Origin: an uncultured Dialister sp. | Lineage (GTDB): Bacteria; Bacillota; Negativicutes; Veillonellales; Dialisteraceae | Reading direction: 5' to 3' | Length of the DNA: 64,000 nt | Assembly: GCA_900541485.1 (NCBI GenBank) | Contig: UQJW01000009.1 | Location: forward strand, 1 to 64,000 | Shown here: positions 36,142-44,830 of the stretch, in pieces | Layout: each line of letters begins with the position of its first letter | How positions within the stretch are numbered: the stretch's first letter is position 1 | Program-made: the position numbers and the translations under genes | The notes under the pieces: generated by a model | What the model was told of the DNA's origin: nothing | The model's input: the letters and a program-made list of their open reading frames with translations, nothing else | Databases searched by the model: none

Positions 36142-37113
36142 ATGAAAAAAATGATGAAAAAAATGCTTATGGCAGGTGTAGTTTGTATGGCAGGTGCAGG
36201 ATTGCTCGCAGGCTGTGGCGGAGACAGCGGCAAAAGCGGCGGTAAACAGTTTTTGAATATAGCAACCGGCGGTACTGCAGGAACATATTATCCTTTAGGC
36301 GGAGCTTTGGCGGAACTTCTGAATTCCAATATAAAGGGAATGAATGCGTCTGCCCAGTCGACAGGGGCTTCTGTGGCTAATGTGAATATGCTGAAAGACG
36401 GATCTGTAGACATTGCATTTATCCAGAATGATATTTCCTACTATGCAACAACGGGAACAGAAATGTTTAAGGATAATAAAATGGAAGGTCTTCGTGGTAT
36501 TGCCGCTTTATATCCTGAAACCGTACAGTTCGTTACCACTGCAGACAAAGGAATCAAATCCATTGCGGACCTGAAAGGGAAAAAGGTGGCAGTCGGCGCT
36601 GCCGGCTCCGGTGCAGAAGCCAATGCCCGCCAGATTTTGGCCGCTTACGGGCTTACTTATGATGATATTGACGAACAGTTCTTATCCTTTGGCGAAGCTG
36701 CCGATGCATTGAAAGACGGAAATGTCGATGCCGGCGTAGTTGTTGCAGGATTCCCGACAGCAGCCATTCAGGATTTGGCAGCCAATAAATCGGCACAAAT
36801 CATTCATATCGAAGGCGATAAGGTAGACAGTCTGATTGAAAAATATCCTTATTACACAAAAGTTGTGATTCCGAAAGGCACATACCCGGGACAGGATGAG
36901 GACGTAAGCTCTGTTGCTGTTAAATGTATCATTGCCGCTACAGATAAGATGAGCGATGAAATGGGTGAACAGATTGCAAGAGCCGTGTATGAACATCTTG
37001 ACCGTATGAAAGCGGCTCATGCGGTAGGAAAATATATCACCAAGGATACAGCACTCGACGGTATGTCTATTCCGATGAACCCGGGCGCAGAAAAGTATCT
37101 GAAATCGAAATAA
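36142..37113 (+). CDS. TAXI-family TRAP transporter binding lipoprotein
   Basis: 323-aa periplasmic-side receptor. The start at 36142 follows GGGAGG; an in-frame ATG 45 bases earlier lacks a site. The signal peptide ends at a lipobox (LLAGC). The TAXI pattern is clear: LNIATGGTAGTYYPLGGALAE near residue 45, STGASVANVNMLKDGSVDIAFIQND and ADLKGKKVAVGAAGSGAEANA near 150. It delivers an organic acid or amino acid to the fused permease encoded downstream. Confidence 0.93.
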   Translation: MKKMMKKMLMAGVVCMAGAGLLAGCGGDSGKSGGKQFLNIATGGTAGTYYPLGGALAELLNSNIKGMNASAQSTGASVANVNMLKDGSVDIAFIQNDISYYATTGTEMFKDNKMEGLRGIAALYPETVQFVTTADKGIKSIADLKGKKVAVGAAGSGAEANARQILAAYGLTYDDIDEQFLSFGEAADALKDGNVDAGVVVAGFPTAAIQDLAANKSAQIIHIEGDKVDSLIEKYPYYTKVVIPKGTYPGQDEDVSSVAVKCIIAATDKMSDEMGEQIARAVYEHLDRMKAAHAVGKYITKDTALDGMSIPMNPGAEKYLKSK

Positions 37114-37171
37114 AAAGTCAGAATATCCATAGAGCCGGAAGAGGAGTGGAGTCTGAACTGCACTCCTTTCT

Positions 37172-37756
37172 GTGCTTTACAGAAAATTTTTCGGGAAGGA
37201 CGAAGGACTGGTAAAGTCTGTTTTTGAAATGATAAAGAAAAGAAAGCATGGTAAGCTGGAAAGCCTGATTGCTTATGCAGGTATTGTAATTACTATAGGA
37301 ATTGCCGCTTTCGGTTACTATATACGTACGCCTTACCTGTACGGGCAGACGGAAGACGGATTTATTATCCGCCAGGAAGTGGAGGCGGGGACGCCGGTGA
37401 CATTGGCATACCGCCATTCTGTCCAAAAGACTATGATTTATGAATATCTGGTCGTCAATGATATGGAAGACGGACTGGTACTGAAATCCACTAAATACCA
37501 ATCTATGGGTGTGGGACTTCCTTTTTCCAAAGAGGACGGCGAATTCCGGCAAGAGGGAGACTGGTTTATTTTAGACAAGATAGACAGAAAATATCCGGAC
37601 CTGTCGATTCGTAACGGCGTCACCAATGATGAACGTGTCATCGTAGACGGTCATGAATATGTGCTTTCGGACCTGATGCCCCTCGGAAAAGAATTACATA
37701 TATATGTAGCCCCGCTTTGGAAAGGCTATTGGATGAAAAAAGAGATTAGGAGTTGA
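37172..37756 (+). CDS. DUF1850-type small membrane protein of the TAXI-TRAP system
   Basis: Up to 194 aa. One helix near residues 32-50 is followed by an extracytoplasmic domain with the DUF1850-like EAGTPVTLAYRHSVQKTMIYEYL segment. The start is uncertain: GTG at 37172 or ATG at 37229, neither with a strong ribosome site. A hairpin (GGAGTG/CACTCC, 37145-37166) stands just upstream and could reduce expression relative to the binding protein. Genes of this family sit between TAXI receptors and fused TRAP permeases, as here. Its role is unknown. Confidence 0.75.
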   Translation: MLYRKFFGKDEGLVKSVFEMIKKRKHGKLESLIAYAGIVITIGIAAFGYYIRTPYLYGQTEDGFIIRQEVEAGTPVTLAYRHSVQKTMIYEYLVVNDMEDGLVLKSTKYQSMGVGLPFSKEDGEFRQEGDWFILDKIDRKYPDLSIRNGVTNDERVIVDGHEYVLSDLMPLGKELHIYVAPLWKGYWMKKEIRS

Positions 37757-37761
37757 TTCCT

Positions 37762-39744
37762 TTGGATGATTTAGAAAAAAAAGAACATCTGCCGATAACA
37801 GACCGGGCAGAAGAAAATAAGCAGGCGGAGGGTCATCTCCAAAAGAAATTAAAAGAACTGGATAAGGAATCGAATACGGCAGAATATTCGGGGCTGTGGG
37901 CAAAGCTGATTGCCGTTATTTGCATTTGCTTTTCCCTGTTCCAGATTTATACCGGATTTTTCGGCGCCTTAGATGCGATGATTCAGCGGTGCATCCATTT
38001 GTCTTTCGGTATTTCTTTGGTCTATCTTCTTTGCCCGACAAAGCGTTCGTGGGTAAAAAACGGAAATGTACACCCCGTTGATTTGTCGCTCGCTGTTATT
38101 GCAACGATTCCCCCTATATATATTTTATTGAATTACCACCAGCTGATTTTAAGAGCAGGCACGGTGACTCCTGCCGATGCCTTTATGGGCGTTTTGGGGA
38201 TTGTCATGGTCATTGAGGCGGCCCGCAGAATTGTAGGACTGCCTATCGTTATCGTTGTTCTCGCTTTTTTGGCCTATGGGTTTTTCGGCCGTTATATGCC
38301 GGGGCCGCTTGCTCACAGAGGACTGACAATCAATCAGATGGTAGGTCATCTTTTCTTCACAACCGAAGGTGTTTTCGGCATTCCCATGGGCGTTTCATCG
38401 ACATTTATTTTCCTGTTTATCCTGTTTGGCGCTTATTTGGAAAAAACGGGATTGGGCAAATTCTTTATCGATATTGCCAATGCCTTGGCAGGCTGGGCGT
38501 CCGGTGGTCCTGCAAAAGTGGCGGTTATTTCCTCGGCACTGCAGGGAACGATTTCCGGATCTTCCGTAGCGAATGTGGTCGGATCAGGCTCCTTTACCAT
38601 TCCGATGATGAAAAAGTTGGGCTATCATAAAAACTTTGCCGGTGCCGTAGAAGCGGCCGCCTCTACAGGGGGGCAACTTATGCCGCCGATTATGGGTGCC
38701 GCTGCATTTCTAATGGCGGAATTTGTAAATATTCCTTACATGGAGGTTGTGAAAGCAGCTATCGTACCGGCCGTCTTATACTTCATCGGCGTGTTCCTCG
38801 GAGTTCATTTCGAGGCGAAGAAAGATAATCTTCAGGGCACACCGAGAAGTGAACTTCCGCCGTGGGGAAAAATTATGAAAGAAGAAGGACATCTGGCTAT
38901 ACCGCTTGTTGCAATCATCGGACTTCTCGCTTCAGGCTATACCCCGATGAAAGCCGCACTGGCAGGTATAATTGTTTCTATTGCTACCGCTATGCTCCGG
39001 GCAAATACACGCATGACGTTCAATGATGTGGTGGACGGCCTTATCAAAGGGGCACGGGGTGCACTGGGCGTTCTTATTGCCTGCGCTTCTGCAGGAATGA
39101 TTATCGGCATTGTGACAAAAACAGGTGTCGGTCTTAAATTGGCATCCACACTGGTCGATTTGGCATCGGGAAATTTCCTTCTTCTCCTGTTTTGCACCAT
39201 GCTGACGTCCCTGATTCTGGGGATGGGTGTACCGACAACGGCCAACTACGTCATTACATCGACCATTGCGGCGCCTGCGCTGCTCCAGCTGGGTGTACCG
39301 ATTCTGGCGGCTCACATGTTCGTATTCTATTTCGGCATTATTGCGGATATTACACCGCCTGTTGCACTGGCCGCTTATGCAGGAAGTGCTATTTCGGGAG
39401 GCGATCCTCTTAAAACGGGGGTAAATGCTTCCAAACTCGGTATTGCCGCCTTTATCATTCCCTATGTGTTTGTGCTTTCCCCGCAAATTCTCGGGATTGA
39501 TGCGTCAATGACCAGCATAGTGATAACGACCTGTACGGCACTTATCGGAATGACCGGCGTTTCTGCAGGAATGATCGGTTATATGACAGACAAAACAAAT
39601 CTTCTCGAAAGGCTGCTTCTCCTGGCAGGCGGTCTGCTTCTGATAGATCCGCGGCTTACCACTGATGCGGTAGGCATAGGCATACTAGCTTTTGTCCTCT
39701 TCCTCCAGCTCATGAGAAAGAAAAAGAACGCAAAAAGTATATAA
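37762..39744 (+). CDS. TRAP transporter permease, fused DctQ-DctM type
   Basis: About 660-aa inner-membrane protein with some 16-18 helices. The first part resembles the small DctQ subunit. From about residue 180 it is a DctM-type sodium-coupled channel, with GAYLEKTGLGKFFIDIANALAG and SGSSVANVVGSGSFTIPMM near 270. The matching C-terminal motif LILGMGVPTTANYVI lies near 490. The start is a TTG; 37762 is preferred to 37753 because AGGAG then has proper spacing. Together with the TAXI receptor it forms a complete secondary importer. Confidence 0.93.
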   Translation: MDDLEKKEHLPITDRAEENKQAEGHLQKKLKELDKESNTAEYSGLWAKLIAVICICFSLFQIYTGFFGALDAMIQRCIHLSFGISLVYLLCPTKRSWVKNGNVHPVDLSLAVIATIPPIYILLNYHQLILRAGTVTPADAFMGVLGIVMVIEAARRIVGLPIVIVVLAFLAYGFFGRYMPGPLAHRGLTINQMVGHLFFTTEGVFGIPMGVSSTFIFLFILFGAYLEKTGLGKFFIDIANALAGWASGGPAKVAVISSALQGTISGSSVANVVGSGSFTIPMMKKLGYHKNFAGAVEAAASTGGQLMPPIMGAAAFLMAEFVNIPYMEVVKAAIVPAVLYFIGVFLGVHFEAKKDNLQGTPRSELPPWGKIMKEEGHLAIPLVAIIGLLASGYTPMKAALAGIIVSIATAMLRANTRMTFNDVVDGLIKGARGALGVLIACASAGMIIGIVTKTGVGLKLASTLVDLASGNFLLLLFCTMLTSLILGMGVPTTANYVITSTIAAPALLQLGVPILAAHMFVFYFGIIADITPPVALAAYAGSAISGGDPLKTGVNASKLGIAAFIIPYVFVLSPQILGIDASMTSIVITTCTALIGMTGVSAGMIGYMTDKTNLLERLLLLAGGLLLIDPRLTTDAVGIGILAFVLFLQLMRKKKNAKSI

Positions 39745-39751
39745 GCAAATT

Positions 39752-39786
39752 AAAAGTGCAGTCCGTAAAAGAGCTGCACTTTTTTT
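39752..39786. terminator. Terminator between the TRAP operon and the lipid kinase
   Basis: AAAAGTGCAG and CTGCACTTTT pair, followed by T7. It lies between convergent genes. Confidence 0.85.
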
Positions 39787-39802
39787 ATTTTTCTATTAAA
39801 AA

Positions 39803-40801
39803 TTATTTTTCCTCATTTTGTTTTCGTATGCCCAGAGGAAATTTCAGCTTAGGCGGCACGCTTTCCAAAAGGTGGGGGAGCAGTGTATTTTCCTCGTCAT
39901 CTTTGTGGGGGATGAAAACAGGAAGACGGTTCGGCAAAATTTCCAAATCAATAGGGAAACAAGGCCCTTTATCGCCGTCCACATTCGTATAAAGTTTCAT
40001 ATTGTCTTGTATAGAAATACGGGCTTTCTTTACAGCAATAACCGTGAGAATTTCCGGTCCCGGTTGCAGTCCTGCGAGAAGTTTCGGCGCTTCCCTGATG
40101 GTGCGCAGCCATTGGAAATCATGAAAAAGAGCAAGCTTAATAACGCCCTTATTTCGTTCTTCCGGCGGTACGAGATTCCGGAAACTGCCTGCCGAATCGG
40201 TGAGCATGGCGGCAATCAAAGGCGATGAAACCTGTATCACCGTACCGTTTGCCTCCGTAATTGTAAATTGGTAAGATTGCTGCTTGGCAAAAACCTGGAA
40301 CCCTTTCATGAAATAAGCGAGAGAACCGAATAAAGTTTTCTCCTTGATGGTAACCTGACTTACCGCTTCGGGAAGAAGACCGGCCGCCACGATATTTATG
40401 AAATAACGGTCATTGATTTTACCGACATCAATGAAACTTTTTTTTGCACGACGAAACATATCAATGACCTTTTTCGGAGAACGGGGCATATGGAGTGCCC
40501 GGGATAAATCATTCACTGTGCCGAACGGAACAAAACCGAAACAAGATTCACTTTGCACGGAAACCATTCCGTTGATGACTTCATTGATGGTACCGTCACC
40601 GCCCATACAGAAAACATCCTTATTTTTTTCTGCCGCATAACGGGCAAAATCCTTGGCATCCCCGGCTTTTTGCGTCAGCTTAATCGTAACATCCTCGTAT
40701 TTCTCCGATAAAACCGAGGTCATATAAGGAATATAGCGGGGCGCCTTTTCCCGGCCTGACGTGGGATTGACGATAATAACACATCGCGTTGACGGTTTCA
40801 A
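39803..40801 (-). CDS. Diacylglycerol kinase / YegS-like lipid kinase
   Basis: 332-aa lipid kinase that phosphorylates diacylglycerol or a related lipid at the inner membrane. IVNPTSGREKA near the N-terminus, FCMGGDGTINEVINGM near residue 65 (the ATP-binding GGDGT) and FGFVPFGTVNDLSRAL are diagnostic of the DAGK catalytic family. The start is a TTG with AAAGGAGG eight bases before it; a longer frame lacks a site. Confidence 0.88.
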   Translation of the reverse strand: MKPSTRCVIIVNPTSGREKAPRYIPYMTSVLSEKYEDVTIKLTQKAGDAKDFARYAAEKNKDVFCMGGDGTINEVINGMVSVQSESCFGFVPFGTVNDLSRALHMPRSPKKVIDMFRRAKKSFIDVGKINDRYFINIVAAGLLPEAVSQVTIKEKTLFGSLAYFMKGFQVFAKQQSYQFTITEANGTVIQVSSPLIAAMLTDSAGSFRNLVPPEERNKGVIKLALFHDFQWLRTIREAPKLLAGLQPGPEILTVIAVKKARISIQDNMKLYTNVDGDKGPCFPIDLEILPNRLPVFIPHKDDEENTLLPHLLESVPPKLKFPLGIRKQNEEK

Positions 40802-40919
40802 AACAAAATCCTCCTTTCCCGTATACTGAATCGCTGACTTTATTATATCAAATCTGTGAAAATAGAAAATCAATATTTTACAGAACAAATATAAAAAGTA
40901 CGGAGAAAGAAGGAATATT

Positions 40920-40935
40920 TTGTCAAATTTGACAA
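40920..40935. promoter_or_regulatory. Perfect 16-bp palindrome upstream of the lipid kinase
   Basis: TTGTCAAATTTGACAA reads the same on both strands. It lies between the kinase promoter region and the ferritin terminator, and could be an operator. Confidence 0.35.
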
Positions 40936-40936
40936 T

Positions 40937-40978
40937 AAAAAGGCGGTACCGCCCGCATTATGGACAATACCGCCTTTT
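40937..40978 (-). terminator. Terminator of ferritin
   Basis: AAAAGGCGGTA and TACCGCCTTTT form an 11-bp stem just past the ferritin stop. T-rich on the minus-strand exit. Confidence 0.85.
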
Positions 40979-40992
40979 AGTATAAATAATAA

Positions 40993-41481
40993 TTATCTTT
41001 CAGACAGGCAATGATCAAACATGTAGAGAAGAGCTTCACATTCCTGAGCCTTCTTGAAACCGTCCACGTTATCGCGGGCATTTACTTCTTCTTCTACCTG
41101 TTCAGTGATGTACCACTGGAGGAAAATCTCGGTTTCCAAATCCCCTTCCTTGCGGGCAAGGTTGAAAATATTACGGATAGAAGCGGAAACAGCTTCTTCA
41201 TGAGCCAGAGAAGCTTTGGCAACATCCAAAGGATTGGTGTAATGTTTCTTTATGCCTGCAATCGGTAAGAAATCGACAACGCCGTCTCTGTCTTCAATGT
41301 AAGAAACAATTTTCAAAGCATGTTCTCTTTCTTCTTCATACTGCTTATCCAGCCATTTTGCATAGCCGTTCAGAGCGATGTTTTTCATATCATGGGACAT
41401 CGAACGATACAGATAAGCAGATTCGAATTCCATTTTAACTTGTGCAACCAGTGCTTTTAAAATCTTGTCAGATAATTTCAT
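40993..41481 (-). CDS. Ferritin
   Basis: 162-aa non-haem bacterial ferritin that oxidises and stores iron in a 24-subunit shell. Ferroxidase ligands align with E. coli FtnA: Glu18 and Tyr25 (MEFESAYLYRSM), Glu51 and His54 (EEEREHALKI), the Glu in LAHEEAV and Gln in FLQWYITEQVEEE. It is monocistronic with a near-consensus promoter and its own terminator. Its role would complement the iron-type importer at 26137. Confidence 0.93.
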   Translation of the reverse strand: MKLSDKILKALVAQVKMEFESAYLYRSMSHDMKNIALNGYAKWLDKQYEEEREHALKIVSYIEDRDGVVDFLPIAGIKKHYTNPLDVAKASLAHEEAVSASIRNIFNLARKEGDLETEIFLQWYITEQVEEEVNARDNVDGFKKAQECEALLYMFDHCLSER

Positions 41482-41528
41482 AGTAATATCTCCTTTTGTA
41501 AAAATTTATATTGAATTCTTGTGTATTG

Positions 41529-41557
41529 ATTATAACATAGATAAATCTCGATGTAAA
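41529..41557 (-). promoter_or_regulatory. Promoter of ferritin
   Basis: On the minus strand TTTACA (41552-41557) and TATAAT (41529-41534) are 17 bases apart, about 50 bases before the start codon. Confidence 0.65.
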
Positions 41558-41796
41558 GAAATTTCATAAAAAATTAAATGCAATATTCATAGTGAAAATG
41601 CGTTATTTTTACAGTAAAATTATGGGTTTATTCGGGTTTATTTTCTTATGGAATATAATAAATAAATAATAAATATAACAGGGATAGGGGTGAAATATAT
41701 TTGCCATATAAATGATTTGCGAAAGGTACAACCGTGAAAAAATAGAATGGTATAATAAATATATACATTGATATAATTACACCTTGAAAAATCCAC

Positions 41797-41958
41797 ATGC
41801 CCGTGAAACAAGCGAAAAATTTTATGGTAGCAGGATGGAATTTTATTTGGGATATTCCCGAAAAAAGAGAGGTAGCAATTTATAAATCAATATTAAAGAA
41901 TAATAACGTAATTCAAGAGCTTATATCCTTAGAACTAGGGGGAAAAAATAGTGGATAA
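41797..41958 (+). CDS. Small unknown protein, 53 codons
   Basis: Possible 53-aa product (MPVKQAKNFMVAGWNFIWD start). No clear ribosome site. Its last bases overlap a GTG start of the next small frame by 8 bases, which hints at translational coupling. Not recognised; could be a fragment of a larger lost gene. Confidence 0.3.
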   Translation: MPVKQAKNFMVAGWNFIWDIPEKREVAIYKSILKNNNVIQELISLELGGKNSG

Positions 41959-42127
41959 CATAAAACCGGATTTACCTGATATTGAATCAGTACTTATCGA
42001 TGGTCGACTCACTTTAGATATTAATGAACTTCCTCCTTTCAAATGGAAAGAAGCAATAAACCTGGTTGAAAGATTAGGACGACCATTGACGGATGAAGAG
42101 GCGAAAAAATTCGAACTTGCAAGATAA
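41951..42127 (+). CDS. Small unknown protein, 58 aa, GTG start
   Basis: Reads from GTG after AGGGGGA to TAA at 42125. The product is hydrophilic and helical, beginning MDNIKPDLPDIESVL and ending PLTDEEAKKFELAR, with a composition typical of real small proteins. No family recognised. It is the best-supported gene in the otherwise broken stretch 41560-42640. Confidence 0.45.
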   Translation: MDNIKPDLPDIESVLIDGRLTLDINELPPFKWKEAINLVERLGRPLTDEEAKKFELAR

Positions 42128-42151
42128 AAGTGGGAATATCCGCATAAAAGC

Positions 42152-42529
42152 ATGTTGGAGAATAGGGATTTAGAAGAGTTATATAAGCGGAAGTATTTTT
42201 ATATGATGAACAGAAATGCAAATAAGCCAAAAGAATATAATGATACATGACCGTCAACCGTACATTCACCGAGGGAAGTAATTCGCAAGGCAAGATAATT
42301 AGAACGCCTTTGTGAAGAAGCGGAAAGTCTTTTTTCTTCGAAAGAATGAGAGTGTTTAAATGCCGAATGCAGGAAAAAAATAAATATTTCGTGGTAAAAA
42401 TGGAAGTAGAATAGCTTCAGTTTGTGGCCAATTTTTTCTATCCGCCCTTCTAGAGCCGATAACATCTGCAGGGGCATTTTTAATGGTCTTCATAATTTTA
42501 TTCTTCATCCGGGGAAAAAAAGAGAAATA
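42152..42529 (+). pseudogene. Decayed coding region with in-frame stops
   Basis: One frame reads coding-like sequence through several stops: MLENRDLEELYKRKYFY to a TGA near 42248, then PSTVHSPREVIRKAR, a TAA, then LERLCEEAESLFSSKE and a TGA. In a neighbouring frame, a membrane segment (EPITSAGAFLMVFIILFFI) runs to a stop at about 42529. I read these as remnants of small genes of the island. No functional gene lies between here and 42686. Confidence 0.35.
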
Positions 42530-42646
42530 AATATTGCTAAAAACGATTTTACTGAGATTGCCAGTATTATTCCTTTGTATCTTAAATGTGATTGTTAATA
42601 TACAATTGTTCCCTGTTTATCTACAACATAGCATTTGTTTATTTAG

Positions 42647-42652
42647 TATAAT
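42647..42652 (+). promoter_or_regulatory. -10 box upstream of the island regulator
   Basis: TATAAT at 42647-42652, 34 bases before the XRE gene. The -35 region is poor. Confidence 0.4.
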
Positions 42653-42685
42653 GGGATTAATGAATAGTTAATAAAGGAGATTGTA

Positions 42686-42937
42686 ATGGAAAACGGCCTG
42701 ACTATCTATAAACTGATCGGGGCTAAGGTTGCATACTATCGTAAGCTTAACTGCTATTCTCAATATCAGTTAGCTGAGAAAATTTCTGTTAACCGCTCAG
42801 TTATCGCCAAGATTGAATCGGGAAAGTATAACGATAATATCCAATTGAATATGTTGTTTTCTTTAGCGAAGGCTCTTCATGTGGATGCTTGCAAATTCAT
42901 TACATTTGACAATGATGACAAGTATTTTTTATTGTAG
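42686..42937 (+). CDS. XRE-family helix-turn-helix regulator
   Basis: 83-aa single-domain DNA-binding protein of the Cro/C1 type. The helix-turn-helix lies at about residues 13-65 (VAYYRKLNCYSQYQLAEKI, NRSVIAKIESG). AAAGGAG precedes the ATG. It is the first intact gene of the AT-rich run and is the likely regulator of the genes downstream, which follow on the same strand. Confidence 0.85.
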   Translation: MENGLTIYKLIGAKVAYYRKLNCYSQYQLAEKISVNRSVIAKIESGKYNDNIQLNMLFSLAKALHVDACKFITFDNDDKYFLL

Positions 42938-43011
42938 AAGAGCAAGATGAGTGTCGTGAATTGTAACTCTATATATTTATAGTCTTTCTAGTTATAACCG
43001 GAGGAAAAGTT

Positions 43012-43170
43012 ATGATTAAATCATATAGCGTTAAATTTCAATCAGAAACCCGTGGTTCATGTGTACAACAAACAACCGTGAAAGCTAGTAGCCGTCAAGA
43101 TGCTAAACAACAAGTATTAAGTCGTCATTCATTTCACAAAATTAGAATTATTTCTGTTACTGAATGTTAA
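43012..43170 (+). CDS. Small unknown protein, 52 aa
   Basis: An ATG with GGAGGAAAAGTT directly upstream opens a 52-aa frame. It has alternating strand-like sequence (KSYSVKFQSE, TTVKASSRQDAKQQVL, HKIRIISVTEC), suggesting a small beta-alpha-beta fold. The very strong ribosome site supports translation. Not recognised. Confidence 0.6.
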   Translation: MIKSYSVKFQSETRGSCVQQTTVKASSRQDAKQQVLSRHSFHKIRIISVTEC

Positions 43171-43250
43171 TCTGTATTCCTGATATATAATCAAATTTGC
43201 CACAATCTTGACGATAACTGAACAGCTAAAAACTTAAAGATGGAGATTCT

Positions 43251-43460
43251 ATGTCAAAGAAAAAGATTTATGCGAGAGATATGAAATGTGGATGTTGTGC
43301 ATTGTGCAAATTTTGGTATAATCCTACAAATTCAGCAATTATGCCACTTTCTGGAAACTGGTGGGAATATGATACAGAAATGAAAGCCCGGTGCATGAAG
43401 ACGTTTTCATTGACAATGAAAGGTGGGAACTCCTGTGGAAAATTTAAGTCGAAAGTGTAA
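43251..43460 (+). CDS. Small Cys-rich unknown protein, 69 aa
   Basis: GGAG lies 6 bases before the ATG. Six Cys are present: C13, C15, C16 and C19 in the cluster KCGCCALCKFW, then Cys in ARCMKTF and NSCGKF. The spacing suggests a zinc site. The Trp-rich middle (SGNWWEYD) is conserved-looking. I do not recognise the family; a DNA- or protein-binding zinc module is possible. Confidence 0.6.
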   Translation: MSKKKIYARDMKCGCCALCKFWYNPTNSAIMPLSGNWWEYDTEMKARCMKTFSLTMKGGNSCGKFKSKV

Positions 43461-43555
43461 AACATACTGCTTGATAGTAAAAAAACAGATTGGTTAATTT
43501 TCTAGTTGCTCATGTTATAAATTTTGAAGCTATACTTATAAGTCTGGAGGTAAAA

Positions 43556-43999
43556 ATGATTGAACAGATAATTACAAAAGAGCTTATCGAACGTGGAATC
43601 AAGCAACTTGGTAACCTGGCAAATACCACATTAGATGTTTTGATGCAGAAGATGGGTAACTTCATTGAGGAAATCAAAACAGGAATCCCCAAAAAAGAAC
43701 TGACACTTAATGATTTAGCAGAAATTTATTCGAAACCTTTGGACTTGGTTATGCAAAAAGCTCAAAATGAAGGTTATAGATGCGTCGGTGGCGAATTTAT
43801 TATTCATTACATAGATGATAGAAACTTCAATATTTCTTACGACTTGTATATGCAAAATACTGAAAATAAATGGGTAAAACGAAGCAGTTCTAGTAAAAAC
43901 CAAAGTAACCAATGCCTTACAGAGGATTCATGTAAAAAACTCAAGGAAAAGCGTAAAGTTGTTTATGAAATTTATCCAGCAGAGCTAAATAAATTTTAA
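43556..43999 (+). CDS. Unknown island protein, family 1, upstream copy
   Basis: 147-aa soluble protein. The ATG at 43556 follows TGGAGG; a longer frame from 43490 is not needed. The N-terminal 60 residues are helical, then a strand-rich part (GGEFIIHYIDDRNFNISYDLYMQ) and a C-terminal TEDSCKKLKEKRKVVYEIYPAE. The second half is similar to that of 46258-46635 (NFxIS core, then T-E-x-L and KVxYxI-PxE), so the two are paralogues on opposite sides of the ATPase. Function unknown. Confidence 0.65.
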   Translation: MIEQIITKELIERGIKQLGNLANTTLDVLMQKMGNFIEEIKTGIPKKELTLNDLAEIYSKPLDLVMQKAQNEGYRCVGGEFIIHYIDDRNFNISYDLYMQNTENKWVKRSSSSKNQSNQCLTEDSCKKLKEKRKVVYEIYPAELNKF

Positions 44000-44027
44000 A
44001 TAATATTTAATAGGAGGAAAACTAATT

Positions 44028-44405
44028 ATGCCGATTCCATTTTTAGTATGGGCATTAGGATCTGCGGTGGCAGCGCTTATTGGAGTTAGTGCAGTTCTAG
44101 AATATTGGAGCCAAATACTAGAATGGCTCTCTACTTTTGTTGCTAAATTGAAACAAGCTTTCGCTTCTGCGGCCAAATTTATTAAACATGCAGCTATTGT
44201 TATGGCCGCTAAAATTAAAGAAATTTACACCAAAATTATGCACAAATTATACTACAAAGAAAATGGGCAATGGGTAGAAGAAACTACAACTAGGATAATT
44301 TCCGAAGAAGAAGTTCCACCACAAATTTTAGCTAAACTCAAAAATACTGGACGTGAACAAGATATTACAGAAGAAATTCAAGAAGAACTGCAAATGACTA
44401 TTTGA
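44028..44405 (+). CDS. Unknown membrane-anchored island protein, family 2, upstream copy
   Basis: 125 aa. Residues 3-28 are a hydrophobic helix (FLVWALGSAVAALIGVSAVL). Then comes a long amphipathic Ala/Lys-rich helix to about 75 (LKQAFASAAKFIKHAAIVMAAK). The C-terminal tail has ETTTRIISEEEVPPQILAKL. That tail motif recurs in 45841-46239, defining a second paralogue family. AGGAGG precedes the ATG. It probably sits on the membrane with its tail in the cytoplasm, where it could meet the AAA+ protein. Confidence 0.65.
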   Translation: MPIPFLVWALGSAVAALIGVSAVLEYWSQILEWLSTFVAKLKQAFASAAKFIKHAAIVMAAKIKEIYTKIMHKLYYKENGQWVEETTTRIISEEEVPPQILAKLKNTGREQDITEEIQEELQMTI

Positions 44406-44422
44406 TAATAAAAGGAGATTCT

Positions 44423-44821
44423 ATGTTTTTACATAATGTGCCGGAAAATAGCAGAAAATCATTCATAGATTTAGCATATACTATCATGGGTATTGATAAT
44501 ATGTATGCTGATCAGGAAAAAATTGCATTGCGTTCTTGTCAAGAAGAACTGGAATTAACACAATATCAAGGTAAGATTATTGACTTAAATGATGTAAAAA
44601 ATATGTTTTCAAATGATCGTTCTTTAAGAGGAGAAATATATTTTGAGTTACTTTGTATTGTCTTGGCAGACTCAGAATATTCTGATGAAGAAGTGCAAGC
44701 GATGAGGTTGATACGCGAAGCTTGGAACATTCCAGATGAACTTGACCAGACATTACAGGATATTGTACGGAATATTAATCGAAATTATGCTCGTGCATGT
44801 GTTTTATTAAGTCAGCTATGA
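44423..44821 (+). CDS. TerB-like protein
   Basis: 132-aa all-helical protein. Two acidic helix-loop segments are typical of the TerB fold: MGIDNMYADQEKIALRSCQEEL near residue 25 and VLADSEYSDEEVQAMRLI near 90. In TerB these Asp/Glu bind metal. The ATG at 44423 follows AAAGGAG. TerB-like domains occur in tellurite/stress operons and in many conflict systems. It lies just upstream of the AAA+ ATPase, 9 bases away. Confidence 0.6.
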   Translation: MFLHNVPENSRKSFIDLAYTIMGIDNMYADQEKIALRSCQEELELTQYQGKIIDLNDVKNMFSNDRSLRGEIYFELLCIVLADSEYSDEEVQAMRLIREAWNIPDELDQTLQDIVRNINRNYARACVLLSQL

Positions 44822-44830
44822 GGAGGATTA

